Assembly: GCF_029338295.1 (NCBI RefSeq)
Contig: NZ_CP119791.1
Span: forward strand, 1,984,001 to 2,048,000
DNA: 64,000 nt
Direction of reading: 5' to 3'
Origin: Haladaptatus sp. QDMS2
GTDB lineage: Archaea; Halobacteriota; Halobacteria; Halobacteriales; Halococcaceae
The notes under the pieces are model-generated. The model saw only the letters and a list, made by a program, of their open reading frames with translations, did not search any database and was not told the origin of the DNA. Positions 27,058 to 36,474 of this stretch are shown here, piece after piece (positions within the stretch are counted from its first letter, which is position 1; the number at the start of each line of letters is the position of its first letter). The translations under genes and the position numbers were made by a program.

Positions 27058-27747
27058 TCAATCGGTAATTTCTATGCCGCCAAATGCAACAAATCCGGTG
27101 ACGACGAGGTCCGGCGTTTCCCGATCTTCGGCCACCGGGTGGCGCATGCGCGAGTCTTCGACCGCCCCGAGGACGGGAAGCACTTCGAGGCGCACGTCCC
27201 ACTCCGGGGGAACACGGAACTCTGCGCCCCCGAACAGCGTGGTGACGTTGAGCGTCGCAGGCCCGGCGAGTTGCGCGTCCCGCAGGTCGATGTCAGCGCC
27301 ACCGAACACGGTCATCACGTCGCCGCCGATGAATGCAGGTGAGGCGAGGCGACGTTCGACGCCACCGAATAGCACCATCGCGTCGAGTCGGTTCAACCGT
27401 TCGACGGGGATGTTCCGGCGGCGATACCGACTCACCACGATACCTCCACCGATGAGGATGAGGCCGAGGGGCCACCACTGCCCGATGACGGCCTCCGAGA
27501 GAACGTCGAGGACCAGCAATTGGACGGTTCCCGCGACGACGATGAGGACGAGCGGCCCGACGAGGTTTCGGAGGCGACTGCGGACGATTGCCCACAGGCC
27601 GATGAGGACGAACACCGACGGGACGAACTGCCAGATGCGGCCCGTGTCGTACAGCCCCGTGGTCTGGACGAGTAACAGGAGGCCGATGACGATGAGTACC
27701 CCACCCGTGAGCAATTGCCCTGACAATCTGCGGCGACTGGCTGCCAT
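27058..27747 (-). CDS. LiaF-like membrane protein
   Basis: 229 aa. Four N-terminal hydrophobic helices (to about residue 105) resemble the LiaF transmembrane domain, and a C-terminal right-handed beta-helix contains four glycine-rich turns (MVLFGGVER, MTVFGGADID, TTLFGGAEFR, VAFGGIEI). In bacteria this fold belongs to the LiaF/VraT cell-envelope stress family. The partner is unknown here; no LiaRS pair is nearby. Confidence 0.82.
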   Translation of the reverse strand: MAASRRRLSGQLLTGGVLIVIGLLLLVQTTGLYDTGRIWQFVPSVFVLIGLWAIVRSRLRNLVGPLVLIVVAGTVQLLVLDVLSEAVIGQWWPLGLILIGGGIVVSRYRRRNIPVERLNRLDAMVLFGGVERRLASPAFIGGDVMTVFGGADIDLRDAQLAGPATLNVTTLFGGAEFRVPPEWDVRLEVLPVLGAVEDSRMRHPVAEDRETPDLVVTGFVAFGGIEITD

Positions 27748-27786
27748 GCTCTAGAACTTGGTCGCCACGGAGCCTAAGCGTGCCTC

Positions 27787-28362
27787 TCAGGTAACCGACG
27801 TGAACGCGCCGATGACTCCAAGGGTGAATAGGAGGCGTCCAACGCTGCCCGCGAACGTAGCGACGGCGAACTTCACGTAGTCCTCTTCGAGCACGGTGAA
27901 AGCGTAAATCGAGAGGGTGTCGGGGAAGCCCGGCACCGAAAGTGCGAGGGCGAGGCCGACGAAGCCAAATCGCTTCGCGAGTTCGACGATTCGCCGCTCC
28001 GACCACGCGACGATATTGATGCCGGAGCGTTCGAGTGCCCGGATGATGGGGCCTGACTGTTTTGCCTGGTGCCCGATGTGGAACGCGAAGACGCTCCCTG
28101 CGGCCTTGCCGAGCCCGCTCGCGACGATGATGAGCGCGAGTTCAGCACTGTCTGGCAGGCCCAGTTTGAGCGGTGCGCCGAGGACGATTTCGCTCGGGAG
28201 CGGTAACACGACGGCGATGAGAAACGAGTAAATCGCGATGATGAGGAGGCCAAGCGGCCCAGTCGCGGTTTCGACAGCTTGCTCTAACGCTTCGAAGAAG
28301 CCACCCACGAACGCGACGTGTTCTACGAGCGCGGCCAACGCGACGAACGACACACCTGTCAC
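27787..28362 (-). CDS. YqaA/DedA (SNARE-associated, VTT-domain) membrane protein
   Basis: 191 aa with five to six hydrophobic stretches. LPLPSEIVLGAPL and the following GLGKAAGSVFAFHIGH correspond to the paired re-entrant-loop motifs of the VTT domain, and LALSVPGFPDTLSI follows. Family members move phospholipids or polyprenyl phosphates across membranes; archaeal roles are unproven. Confidence 0.82.
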   Translation of the reverse strand: MTGVSFVALAALVEHVAFVGGFFEALEQAVETATGPLGLLIIAIYSFLIAVVLPLPSEIVLGAPLKLGLPDSAELALIIVASGLGKAAGSVFAFHIGHQAKQSGPIIRALERSGINIVAWSERRIVELAKRFGFVGLALALSVPGFPDTLSIYAFTVLEEDYVKFAVATFAGSVGRLLFTLGVIGAFTSVT

Positions 28363-28474
28363 TCAGCACCCATCGTACCTAAGTCTTGAGGCAACGGCGA
28401 GACGAAAATAGTGGTATCGTCTGTCATATTTCGAGTTGTCTTGACCATTGCCGAGGCTGGTGCTGGCACGTCGA

Positions 28475-29206
28475 TTATGCCGCACCCGAAACCCACGACG
28501 GTTTCTCGACGGTCGAGTCGTTTTCGAGGAGTTGGTAGTCGATTTGCATCGTCTGTGTCGAGCCGGCGAGCGCGTAGTCCATCGTGGCGGACATCGCGTG
28601 GACGCGGCCCGTCTCGTCGACGATGATGGTCCCCTCGAACTGGCTCACGTCGGACGCGCCGCGAACGAGTTTCGTCACGTTCTCGGGAGCCGTCTGCGAG
28701 GTGAGCGTCGTGTAGGTGTGGCCGTCTTTCTCCTCTGTCTTCTCGACGGTGTAGCTGTCGTCGACAAACGTGTCGATGAACGAGGCGCTCGCGAGACTCT
28801 GCGGTTGTTGTGGCTGGCCGCGCTGGTACTGGACGTTGCCGCCGTTCTGGATGCGGACGAACTGTGCCGTGTCGTTCGCCCAGACGTCGAACTTCACCGA
28901 CGACGACCCGACCGACTCCGTCACCCGGTACTGATACGGCGAGAAGCCTTCCTCGACCAGCACCTGCTGGCGACGGGTGAACTCGACTGCCTGGTCGTTC
29001 TGGACGATGCTGCCGTCGATGGTGATGTCCGTCTCGTAGGACTGTTCGGACAGGGCCTGCGTGTGCGCCGAGACGAGCGCCGTCTCGTTTTGAACGCCGC
29101 CGTCTGCGATGCCCGGTGGGGACGCAGAACCGCCCGTAAAGGGGAGCGAACACCCCGAGAGAACGAGCAGCGCGGCGACCGCGAGTGCTGTCGCAATCCG
29201 TTGCAT
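28475..29206 (-). CDS. Secreted lipoprotein, DUF7537-type
   Basis: 243 aa. The N-terminus MQRIATALAVAALLVLSGCSLP is a signal peptide with lipobox LSGC (Cys19). The mature region is beta-rich and acidic, without membrane segments, similar in pattern to LolA/LppX-like haloarchaeal lipoproteins (I recall DUF7537). It faces the outside of the cell. The ligand is unknown. Confidence 0.82.
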   Translation of the reverse strand: MQRIATALAVAALLVLSGCSLPFTGGSASPPGIADGGVQNETALVSAHTQALSEQSYETDITIDGSIVQNDQAVEFTRRQQVLVEEGFSPYQYRVTESVGSSSVKFDVWANDTAQFVRIQNGGNVQYQRGQPQQPQSLASASFIDTFVDDSYTVEKTEEKDGHTYTTLTSQTAPENVTKLVRGASDVSQFEGTIIVDETGRVHAMSATMDYALAGSTQTMQIDYQLLENDSTVEKPSWVSGAA

Positions 29207-29247
29207 GCGCTCACGTCGTGGGGGTGCGTGAAAAAAGACTCCGTTGT

Positions 29248-31521
29248 CTATCGGACGGAATCGAGGATGAGTTGCTGTTCGACGCGCTTGACTTCGTGCT
29301 GGACGTCGCGGACGGCGTCGATATTGGCCGAGATAGAACTTACGCCCTTGTTGACGAGGAACCGAACCATCTGGGGCTTCGAGCCAGCCTGCCCACAGAT
29401 GCTCGTCTTCACACCGTATTCACGGCACGTCTCGATGGTCTCGCCGATGAGTTTGAGCACGGCCGGGTGCAGTTCGTCGAACCGGTCTGCGACGCGCTCG
29501 TTGTTCCGGTCGACGGCGAGGGTGTACTGGGTCAGGTCGTTCGTCCCGAAGGAGGCGAACTTGATGCCCGCCTGGGCGAGTTCCTCGATGGAGAGAGCAC
29601 TGGCTGGCGTCTCGATCATCACACCCCACGAGCGTTTGCGGGGGTCGATGCCGGCGTGCTCCATGAGCGATTTCGCCTGCACGACGTCCTCGGCGTCGTT
29701 TACGAGCGGGAACATGATTTCGACGTTGTCGTAGCCCATCTCGTAGAGTCGGCGGAACGCTTCGAGTTCGTGTTCGAACACGTCAGGTCGGTCGAGGCTG
29801 CGGCGGATGCCACGGTAGCCGAGCATCGGGTTGTGCTCGCGTGGCTCGTCTTCGCCACCCTGGAGCTGGCGGAACTCGTCGGTCGGCGCGTCGAGCGTGC
29901 GGACGCGGACTGGGCGCGGGTAGAACTCGTCTGCGACGCCGCGGACGCCCTCGACGATTTCCTCGATGTACTCGTCTTCGCCGTGGTCCTTGATGTAGCG
30001 CTCCGGGGTCTTACCCGTCGAGAGAATCATGTGCTCGAGACGGAGCAGGCCGACGCCGTCTGCACCCGTCGCGGCGGCCCGGGGGGCAGCCTCGGGGATG
30101 GAGACGTTGACCTTCACCTCGGTCGCGGTCATCGGCTTGACCGGAGTCTTCGGGCGGGCTTCCTCGATTGGGTCGCGCTCGGTTGCCTTGTCGGCTGCGC
30201 CACCCTCGCGGATGGTGCCCTTGTCGCCGTCCAAGGTGACGACCTGGTCGTCCGTGAGTTCGCGGGAGGCGCTGCCCGTGCCGACGACGGCCGGGACGCC
30301 GAGTTCGCGCGAGACGATCGCTGCGTGGCTCGTCATGCCACCTTCGTCGGTGATGATGCCGGCGGCGCGCTTCATCGCGGGCACCATGTCCGGCGTGGTC
30401 ATCTCGGCGACGATGATGTCGCCTTCACCGACCTTGTCGAGCTGGTCGAGTTTCTTCACGATGCGGACCTTCCCGCTCGCGATGCCTGGGCTGGCTCCGA
30501 GTCCGCTCAGGATGACGTCGTCTTTGTGTTTCTGTTTAGCCGAGCCGTTGCCGTCCGTGCTCGCCTTCGCCGCCTCTTTCGAGATGGTGGTGATGGGCCG
30601 CGACTGGAGCATGAACGCCTCGCCATCGATGATGGCCCACTCGACGTCCTGTGGGGTGTCGTAGTGTTCTTCGACGATTTCACCGAGTTCGACGAGGCGG
30701 GCGATTTCATCGTCGTTGAGGACGCGCTTGTTGCGCAGTTCGTCCTCGACTTCTTTCTCTACGGTCTTGCCCGTCTCCGGGTCTTTGATGCACTGAATCT
30801 TCTTGTCGGCGATGGTCACCTCTTCGACCTCGCCGGATTTGCGGTCGACGACGTAGTTGTCCGGAGAGACGGACCCGGAGACGACAGCCTCACCGAGCCC
30901 CCACGCGGCCTCGATGATGACGCGGGGTTCGCCCGTCGAGGGGTGGCTCGTAAAGAGGACGCCACTCTTCTTCGAATCGACCATCTGCTGGACGACGACG
31001 GCGATGTTCACTTTGTGGTGCTCGAATCCCTGCTGCTGGCGGTAGTAAATCGCGCGCTGGGTGAACAGCGACGCCCAGCACTCGCGAACCTTTTCGAGGA
31101 GTTCGTCCTCACGGATGTTGAGGAACGTCTCCTGTTGGCCCGCGAAACTCGCGTCCGGGAGGTCCTCTGCGGTCGCAGAGGAGCGGACTGCGACGAACGC
31201 CTCTCCGTCGCCGAGGTTGCGATACGCTTTGAGGATTTCCTCGCGGAGTTCCTCGGGCAGTTCGGTTTCGAGGATGAGTTCGCTCGCGCGCTCGGCCGCC
31301 GCGGCGAGCGCCTTCGAGTCGTCGGCATCGACGTCGACGGCTTCGAACAGCTCCTCGTCGATACCGGTTTCTTCGATGAACGTTCGGTACGTACCCGCCG
31401 TGACCACGAATCCCGGGGGTACGGGGAGGCCCGCGTTCGTGAGTTCGCCGAGGGACGCACCCTTGCCACCCACGGATTCGAGGTCATCAGCCCTGATTTC
31501 GTCCAGCCAGAGTACAGGCAT
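29248..31521 (-). CDS. ppsA: Phosphoenolpyruvate synthase
   Basis: 757 aa from MPVLWLDEIRADDLES. It has an N-terminal ATP-grasp domain (GGKGASLGEL, VRSSATAEDLPDASFAG), a phosphohistidine domain with GGMTSHAAIVSRELG (His399), and a C-terminal PEP/pyruvate TIM barrel with CGQAGSKPQM near the end. It makes PEP from pyruvate and ATP for gluconeogenesis, the reverse direction of the pyruvate kinase 5 kb away. A CTTTATCGC element about 31 bp upstream of the ATG gives a near-leaderless promoter. Confidence 0.97.
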   Translation of the reverse strand: MPVLWLDEIRADDLESVGGKGASLGELTNAGLPVPPGFVVTAGTYRTFIEETGIDEELFEAVDVDADDSKALAAAAERASELILETELPEELREEILKAYRNLGDGEAFVAVRSSATAEDLPDASFAGQQETFLNIREDELLEKVRECWASLFTQRAIYYRQQQGFEHHKVNIAVVVQQMVDSKKSGVLFTSHPSTGEPRVIIEAAWGLGEAVVSGSVSPDNYVVDRKSGEVEEVTIADKKIQCIKDPETGKTVEKEVEDELRNKRVLNDDEIARLVELGEIVEEHYDTPQDVEWAIIDGEAFMLQSRPITTISKEAAKASTDGNGSAKQKHKDDVILSGLGASPGIASGKVRIVKKLDQLDKVGEGDIIVAEMTTPDMVPAMKRAAGIITDEGGMTSHAAIVSRELGVPAVVGTGSASRELTDDQVVTLDGDKGTIREGGAADKATERDPIEEARPKTPVKPMTATEVKVNVSIPEAAPRAAATGADGVGLLRLEHMILSTGKTPERYIKDHGEDEYIEEIVEGVRGVADEFYPRPVRVRTLDAPTDEFRQLQGGEDEPREHNPMLGYRGIRRSLDRPDVFEHELEAFRRLYEMGYDNVEIMFPLVNDAEDVVQAKSLMEHAGIDPRKRSWGVMIETPASALSIEELAQAGIKFASFGTNDLTQYTLAVDRNNERVADRFDELHPAVLKLIGETIETCREYGVKTSICGQAGSKPQMVRFLVNKGVSSISANIDAVRDVQHEVKRVEQQLILDSVR

Positions 31522-31668
31522 TATCTTCACCCATATGCTGACTAAGTGCGATAAAGAAGGTTCCGGCTCTCGTGACAGACATAGCATAGCACAACCGGAC
31601 GGTTCGGGCGAAAACTGCGGGCGACGCACGGACTCGGAAATCGTACCCGTTTGACACGAAAGCGGCCG

Positions 31669-32568
31669 TCAGGCTTCGAGAATCTCGTCTTCGTCGAGCG
31701 CGGGAACTACGAGCGACCCGTCGAAAACCGTGATGGCACGCCCACCAACTCGAATCTGGTCTCCCACCCGCACGCGGACTCCGCCAGGCCGCTCGACGAA
31801 GTGGCCCTGCTCGAACACCATCTCGTCGGGCATGGAGTCGAACGCGCCGAAGTGCCGGAGGTACGCTCCCGTCGCGCCGCTCGCCGTGCCGGTCACGGGG
31901 TCTTCGGGAACGCCTGCTCGCGGGGCGAACATCCGCCCGTGGAGCGTCGAGTGGGCGTCCAGCGCGTCGAAGGTGAACGCGTAGATGCCAGCAGTATCGA
32001 CCCTCTCGCTCAGTTCTTCGATTTTCGCCATGTCCGGCTCCGCGTTGCTGAGGTGTTCTAAGAAGGTGACGGGGACGACGAGGAATGGAAGCCCGGTGGT
32101 GGCGCGGGCGAGTGGTAGTTCGTCCTCGATGTCCGTGAGCCCCGCCGGGTCGATGCCGAGCGCCTCCGCTACCGTCTCGTAGTCGACGTCTACCTCGCGA
32201 ATCTCCGGCTGACTCTGGGTCATCCAGATGGTCCCGTCTTCCTCCACGTCGATGTCGAGGACGCCGACGTTCGTTTCGAGCGTGTGGGTTCCCGGGTCGA
32301 TGGCACCAGCCTCGTGGAGGAAGGCGTGGCTCGCGATGGTCGCGTGGCCACAGAGGTCCACCTCCTGGCGGGGCGTGAAGTAGCGAATCCGCCGGTCTGC
32401 ACTCCCGGTCGAGAGCAAGAAGGCGGTTTCGCTCGCGTTGAATTCGCGGGCGACCGCTTGCATCTGGGCCGCGGAGAGACCGTCGGCGTCGGGCACGAGG
32501 CCCGCCGCGTTGCCCGAAAGCGGTTCGTCTGTGAACGCATCCACCAGCAGCGCACGACGTGTCTCCAT
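31669..32568 (-). CDS. PhzF family isomerase/epimerase-like protein
   Basis: 299 aa from METRRALLVDAFTDEPLSGN. It shows the two-fold diaminopimelate-epimerase-like architecture with FTDEPLSGNAAG, the early acid in FNASETAFLL and CGHATIASHAF, and a second-half DPVTGTASGATGAY. The natural substrate of such proteins is usually unknown. Confidence 0.92.
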   Translation of the reverse strand: METRRALLVDAFTDEPLSGNAAGLVPDADGLSAAQMQAVAREFNASETAFLLSTGSADRRIRYFTPRQEVDLCGHATIASHAFLHEAGAIDPGTHTLETNVGVLDIDVEEDGTIWMTQSQPEIREVDVDYETVAEALGIDPAGLTDIEDELPLARATTGLPFLVVPVTFLEHLSNAEPDMAKIEELSERVDTAGIYAFTFDALDAHSTLHGRMFAPRAGVPEDPVTGTASGATGAYLRHFGAFDSMPDEMVFEQGHFVERPGGVRVRVGDQIRVGGRAITVFDGSLVVPALDEDEILEA

Positions 32569-32677
32569 AGCCCATCCGTCGGCCCCCCGGGGTATCAAGT
32601 CTGCGCCGCGGACAGTCCAAAAAAACGGCCATTTTATTTATTAGATATTAGTCCAGAAATTTACCGAGGACAGCCGT

Positions 32678-32842
32678 ATGAGCCTCACAGACAAAATAAA
32701 AGGCCTCGTCCCGAGCGGCGAGGAGAAAGTCTACAGTTACCGGTGTCTCGAATGCGAAACGGAGTTCGAATCGCCGGAAGCGCACATGGCGAAGGTCGAA
32801 TGCCCCAACTGTCACGCTCGGGGCGGCCGGTCCATCGTCTGA
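32678..32842 (+). CDS. Small zinc-ribbon protein, 54 aa
   Basis: Starts MSLTDKIKGLVPSGEEKVY, then YRCLECETEFESP and ECPNCHARGG give two CxxC pairs 19 residues apart. One-domain zinc ribbons of this form are frequent in haloarchaea and may be regulatory. It diverges from the PhzF gene; AT-rich sequence (TTATTTATTAGATATTA) upstream can supply promoters for both. Confidence 0.78.
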   Translation: MSLTDKIKGLVPSGEEKVYSYRCLECETEFESPEAHMAKVECPNCHARGGRSIV

Positions 32843-33001
32843 AGCCGCCACCGACACGCTCCCGTGGTGGCGGGAGACGTGGCGTCGAACCTGGCGGTAC
32901 ACGTCCCCGTTTTTCGAGCTGGCACGCAGACAGTGCGCCTCGCGCTGATTCATACCACTTAATTGTGCGCGACCCGTCTGCGGCGGTGGTGAACATCTAG
33001 T

Positions 33002-33715
33002 ATGGGCGACCTGCCGGACGAATTCAAGTGCACCATCACGAATTGGGAGTACATCTACTCGCTGTGCCGAGAAGTGAGCGACGAGGTCAAAGCGGCGCAG
33101 TTCGAACCCGACGTGGTCGTGGCACTCGCCCGCGGTGGCTGGTTCGCGGGTCGTTGTATCTGTGACTTCCTCGGGCTCGACGACCTCACGAGTTTGAAGA
33201 TGGAACACTACGTGGGCACGGCCCAGAAATCGGGCACGCCAGAGGTGCGCTACCCGATGCCCGAAGGCTCCGTCGAGGGCAAAGACGTGCTCATCATCGA
33301 CGACATCGCCGACACCGGCGGTTCCATCAAGCGGGCAGACGAGTACGTCCGCGAACGCAACCCCGGCGAAGTCCGCACCGCGACGCTCCAGTTACTCGGC
33401 ACGAGCGAGTTCGAACCGGATTACGTCGGCGAAAAACTCGAAGAGTGGGCCTGGGTCGTCTATCCGTGGAACTTCATCGAGGACATAATCGACCTCACGA
33501 GCGGCGTCATGGTCAAAGCCGGTCAGGACAGCTACACGGCAGAGGACGTCCGCCACTTCCTGAAAGAATATCACGAGGTAGACCGCATCGAGATGGAAAT
33601 CGCCCAGCCGAATCGACTGCCCGAAGTGCTCTCGGAGATGGAGCGTCGCGGCGTCGTCGAAGCCACGAGCGCCGGCAAGTGGCGACTCGCGGACCACGAA
33701 GACGCTGGTGTCTAG
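33002..33715 (+). CDS. Phosphoribosyltransferase family protein
   Basis: 237 aa. The PRPP-binding motif VLIIDDIADTGGSI (about 96-109) and the upstream VVVALARGGWFAGR match type I phosphoribosyltransferases, with a long C-terminal extension. A winged-helix-like end (RLPEVLSEMERRGVVEATSAGKWR) suggests a regulator or a sensor fused to the enzyme. The base or nucleotide substrate cannot be fixed. A CTTAATTG element lies about 40 bp upstream. Confidence 0.88.
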   Translation: MGDLPDEFKCTITNWEYIYSLCREVSDEVKAAQFEPDVVVALARGGWFAGRCICDFLGLDDLTSLKMEHYVGTAQKSGTPEVRYPMPEGSVEGKDVLIIDDIADTGGSIKRADEYVRERNPGEVRTATLQLLGTSEFEPDYVGEKLEEWAWVVYPWNFIEDIIDLTSGVMVKAGQDSYTAEDVRHFLKEYHEVDRIEMEIAQPNRLPEVLSEMERRGVVEATSAGKWRLADHEDAGV

Positions 33716-33815
33716 GTGAATGAGTTCGCCTGCGCTATCCGCGAAGTCGAGCTGGAGAACTGATAGCGGCGGCGCGTCGTGCAGCGCAGGGCGAGGGAGA
33801 CGGGGTGTGTGACCG

Positions 33816-34772
33816 ATGAGTCTGCTCTCCATTTTCGCGACGGCCATCTTGCCCATCGTCTCGCTCGCGGGCCTCGGATTCCTCCTCGGCAGAGTCAAGG
33901 ACGTCGACACCGGTCCGCTCAACACCGTCGTCGTCTACATTCTCGCGCCGGCACTCGTGTTTCACAGTCTCGCGACCACGACGCTCGGCGGCGACACCCT
34001 CGTCCGCGTGGTCGGCGGTGTCGCCGTCTACCTCGTCGCGATGGTCGTCATCGGCGAAGCCGTCGGTCGCCTGTTCGGCCGGTCGGAACCGCTCCTCTCC
34101 GCGCTCGTCCTCGTGAGCGCCTTTCCAAACTCCGGGAACTACGGCATTCCCGTCGCCGAGTTCGCCTTCGGCGCGACCGGTCGGAGTACGGCCGTCCTCT
34201 TTCTCGCCGCCCAGAGCGTCCTCATCTACACGGTTGGCGTCTACATCGCCTCGCGAAGCGGCGGGAAAGACGGCTTCGCGGGCGTGAAACGCGTGTTGCG
34301 CATTCCACTCGTCTACGCTGTCATTGCCGCGCTCGCCGTCCGGTATCTCGGCGTCGTCCCGCCCGCAGAGACCACGGCGATGACGACGCTCAAACTCGTC
34401 GGCGACTCTTCGATTCCGCTCATGTTGCTCATCCTCGGCATCCAACTCGCGAGAACGAACTACGGGGCCGCGCTCCGGCGGGCCGGGACGGCGAACGTCC
34501 TCAAGATGGTCGTCGCCCCCGTCGTCGGCCTCGGCGTGGCCTTCGGGCTTGGCTTCACCGACCCGACGGTGGCGAAGGTGTTCGTCCTCGAATGTGCGAT
34601 GCCCGCGGCGGTGACCCCGCTCATCCTCATCTCCGAGTTCGCGAGCGACCAGCAGATTGGCAACATCGCCGTCGCGGAGTACGTGAGTACGGTGGTGCTC
34701 ACGACCACGCTGGTGAGCGTCCCGCTGCTCACCCTCTACATCGCGCTGCTCGAAACGGGCGTCCTGTTCTGA
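33816..34772 (+). CDS. AEC (auxin efflux carrier-like) family transporter
   Basis: 318 aa with ten hydrophobic helices in two inverted halves. The conserved SAFPNSGNYGIPVAEFAFG near residues 103-121 and CAMPAAVTPLILISEF near 264-279 are the family's broken-helix motifs. Such carriers export organic acids or related compounds in prokaryotes. Confidence 0.9.
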   Translation: MSLLSIFATAILPIVSLAGLGFLLGRVKDVDTGPLNTVVVYILAPALVFHSLATTTLGGDTLVRVVGGVAVYLVAMVVIGEAVGRLFGRSEPLLSALVLVSAFPNSGNYGIPVAEFAFGATGRSTAVLFLAAQSVLIYTVGVYIASRSGGKDGFAGVKRVLRIPLVYAVIAALAVRYLGVVPPAETTAMTTLKLVGDSSIPLMLLILGIQLARTNYGAALRRAGTANVLKMVVAPVVGLGVAFGLGFTDPTVAKVFVLECAMPAAVTPLILISEFASDQQIGNIAVAEYVSTVVLTTTLVSVPLLTLYIALLETGVLF

Positions 34773-34846
34773 CCGCGGCCGTATTCGAGGGCCGGGAGAG
34801 GCGAGAAAGCGGATACTTTAGGTAAAACGCCTCCGTGGGTGCGAAT

Positions 34847-35701
34847 ATGATTGGCTTCATCGGCGGCAGCGGAATCTACGAAGCGCTCCCGCTCGAAAAT
34901 ACCCGCGAAGAGGTCGTAGAGACGCCCTATGGCGAACCGAGTGCACCCGTCACCATCGGCGAGTTCGGCGACACCGGACGCGAGGTCGCGTTCCTGCCCC
35001 GCCACGGGTCGAAGCACGGTCGCTCCCCGACGCACCTGCCCTACCGCGCCAACATCTACGCCTTCAAGAAACTCGGCGTGAAGTACATCCTCGCGAGCAA
35101 CGCCGTCGGGAGCCTGAAATCCAGTCTCCACCCCGGCACGCTCGTCGTCCCAACCCAGATTTTCGACCGGACGAAACACCGCAAATCCACCTTCTTCGGC
35201 GACGGTATCGTCGTCCATCAGCCAATCACCGAACCGTACAGCCCCGAACTCGTGAGCCACCTCGCCGACGCCGCGAAGTCGGTCACCAAGGCCAAGGTCA
35301 AAGAAGGCGGCACCTACGTCTGCATCGAGGGTCCGCAGTACTCCACTCGCGCCGAATCCGAGTTCTACCGCGCCCAGGGCTGGGACATCGTCGGCATGAC
35401 TTCGATTCCGGAGGCGAAACTCGCCCGCGAGGCGGAAATCGCCTACGCCACCGTCGCTGGCGTCACGGACTACGACGTCTGGAAGAAGGACCACGAGGTC
35501 ACGCTCGCGGAAGTGCTCGAAAACGCGGAGAAGAATCAGGCGGCGATAAAAGAGACCGTCGAGGAAGCCATCCGCACGCTCCCCGAAGACTTCGAGTGCG
35601 AAGCGCACACGGCGCTCGAAGGAACGATTAACACGCCGGCAGACGCGATTCCAGAGGAGACCCGCGACCGCGTCGAACTGCTCGTCTCGGACTACCTGTA
35701 G
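34847..35701 (+). CDS. mtnP: S-methyl-5'-thioadenosine phosphorylase
   Basis: Splits MTA into adenine and methylthioribose-1-phosphate, recycling the by-product of polyamine and related SAM use. It is 284 aa with IGFIGGSGIYEAL, LPRHGSKHGRSPTHLPYRANI and CIEGPQYSTRAESEFYR, plus the NGM-like GMTSIPEAKLAREAEI. A GTG start four codons upstream is in frame, but TACTTTAGG is centred 29 bp before the ATG and only 17 bp before the GTG, so the ATG is chosen. Confidence 0.94.
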   Translation: MIGFIGGSGIYEALPLENTREEVVETPYGEPSAPVTIGEFGDTGREVAFLPRHGSKHGRSPTHLPYRANIYAFKKLGVKYILASNAVGSLKSSLHPGTLVVPTQIFDRTKHRKSTFFGDGIVVHQPITEPYSPELVSHLADAAKSVTKAKVKEGGTYVCIEGPQYSTRAESEFYRAQGWDIVGMTSIPEAKLAREAEIAYATVAGVTDYDVWKKDHEVTLAEVLENAEKNQAAIKETVEEAIRTLPEDFECEAHTALEGTINTPADAIPEETRDRVELLVSDYL

Positions 35702-35744
35702 AGCAATCGCTCACGCGGTTTGTTATCCGGCCCGCGAGCCGTGC

Positions 35745-35849
35745 TCACCGGCCCTTGTCACGGACGTACTTGAGCGCCCGAAGGAACTCGTCGTGGTCGA
35801 CCCTGCCCTCTGTCTCCTTGAGTCGCTCCTGAAGTTTGGCTGGCGTCAT
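35745..35849 (-). CDS. Possible 34-aa protein with its own promoter
   Basis: MTPAKLQERLKETEGRV... is acidic/basic and helical, with no cysteines or membrane segment. A strong ATTATAATGG box (minus strand, centred near 35879) lies 30 bp before the ATG, exactly the spacing for a leaderless transcript. It lies alone between the convergent MTA phosphorylase gene and the Nudix-like gene. I do not recognise the family. It could be a short regulatory RNA instead. Confidence 0.55.
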   Translation of the reverse strand: MTPAKLQERLKETEGRVDHDEFLRALKYVRDKGR

Positions 35850-35921
35850 GCTACACAATAACTTACACGGTTTTCCATTATAATTGTGTCGCCGCTAGCA
35901 GGATTCACACCCAACCGCAGG

Positions 35922-36434
35922 CTACATCTCGAAGAAGAGTTGGATATCGTCCAGGACGGCCCCGCCTGCGGCGTCGTCTGGAACCGAAGAAATCCATCGC
36001 AAATCCCACGCTCCCGCTTCGTCGACCTGTGTGGCCTCCGTTATTGTCTCGCCCGCGAGTGATGACGCTCGCATCACGACGTCGTACCCGACAGTCTGGC
36101 GCGAACCGTCGCCCTCCGGCGCATAGTGCTTCTTGCGAACGCGTGCGACACCGTCGATGACGACTGCACAGTCTGTGAGTTCTTCGACGCGCCGTGTGGC
36201 CACTGCGACCCAGTCTTCACCGGACTCAACGCTGTCGTATGGGAGCGTCATGTGCGGCCCCTCTCGATGGATGAGCAGCAGCACCTCTCCTTCGTCGTTC
36301 GTGATGCCGACGATCACCATCCCCTGTATCGGTTCGTACGCGTCGAAGTGGTGTTGATGCTCGACGCAGGGCTTCTCGGTGTACTCTACGTCTGCACGAG
36401 TTTGCAACGAAGCAGGGTCAGAAAGCGCGTCCAT
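35922..36434 (-). CDS. Nudix-like protein with degenerate Nudix box
   Basis: 170 aa from MDALSDPASLQ. Residues about 45-150 follow the Nudix fold (GMVIVGITNDEGEVLLLIH, then a helix). In the Nudix box the spacing E-x7-R is kept (GEDWVAVATRRVEELTD), but the usual REUxEExGU reads RRVEELTDC, so catalytic glutamates and the Gly are changed. Catalysis is doubtful. It starts 40 bp after the scpA stop, in the same direction. Confidence 0.7.
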   Translation of the reverse strand: MDALSDPASLQTRADVEYTEKPCVEHQHHFDAYEPIQGMVIVGITNDEGEVLLLIHREGPHMTLPYDSVESGEDWVAVATRRVEELTDCAVVIDGVARVRKKHYAPEGDGSRQTVGYDVVMRASSLAGETITEATQVDEAGAWDLRWISSVPDDAAGGAVLDDIQLFFEM

Positions 36435-36474
36435 GCCATTCGACGAACACGAACGGGTCGGATAAATCCTCGGC

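Noticed and set aside
26842-27342. Plus-strand gene upstream of and across the LiaF-like gene
   Set aside because: It overlaps the well-supported minus-strand gene and has an Arg/Pro-rich, unlikely sequence.
29185-31545. Very long open frame on the strand opposite ppsA
   Set aside because: High GC and regular third positions keep the opposite strand open. The sequence has no recognisable motif, and ppsA is certain on the minus strand.
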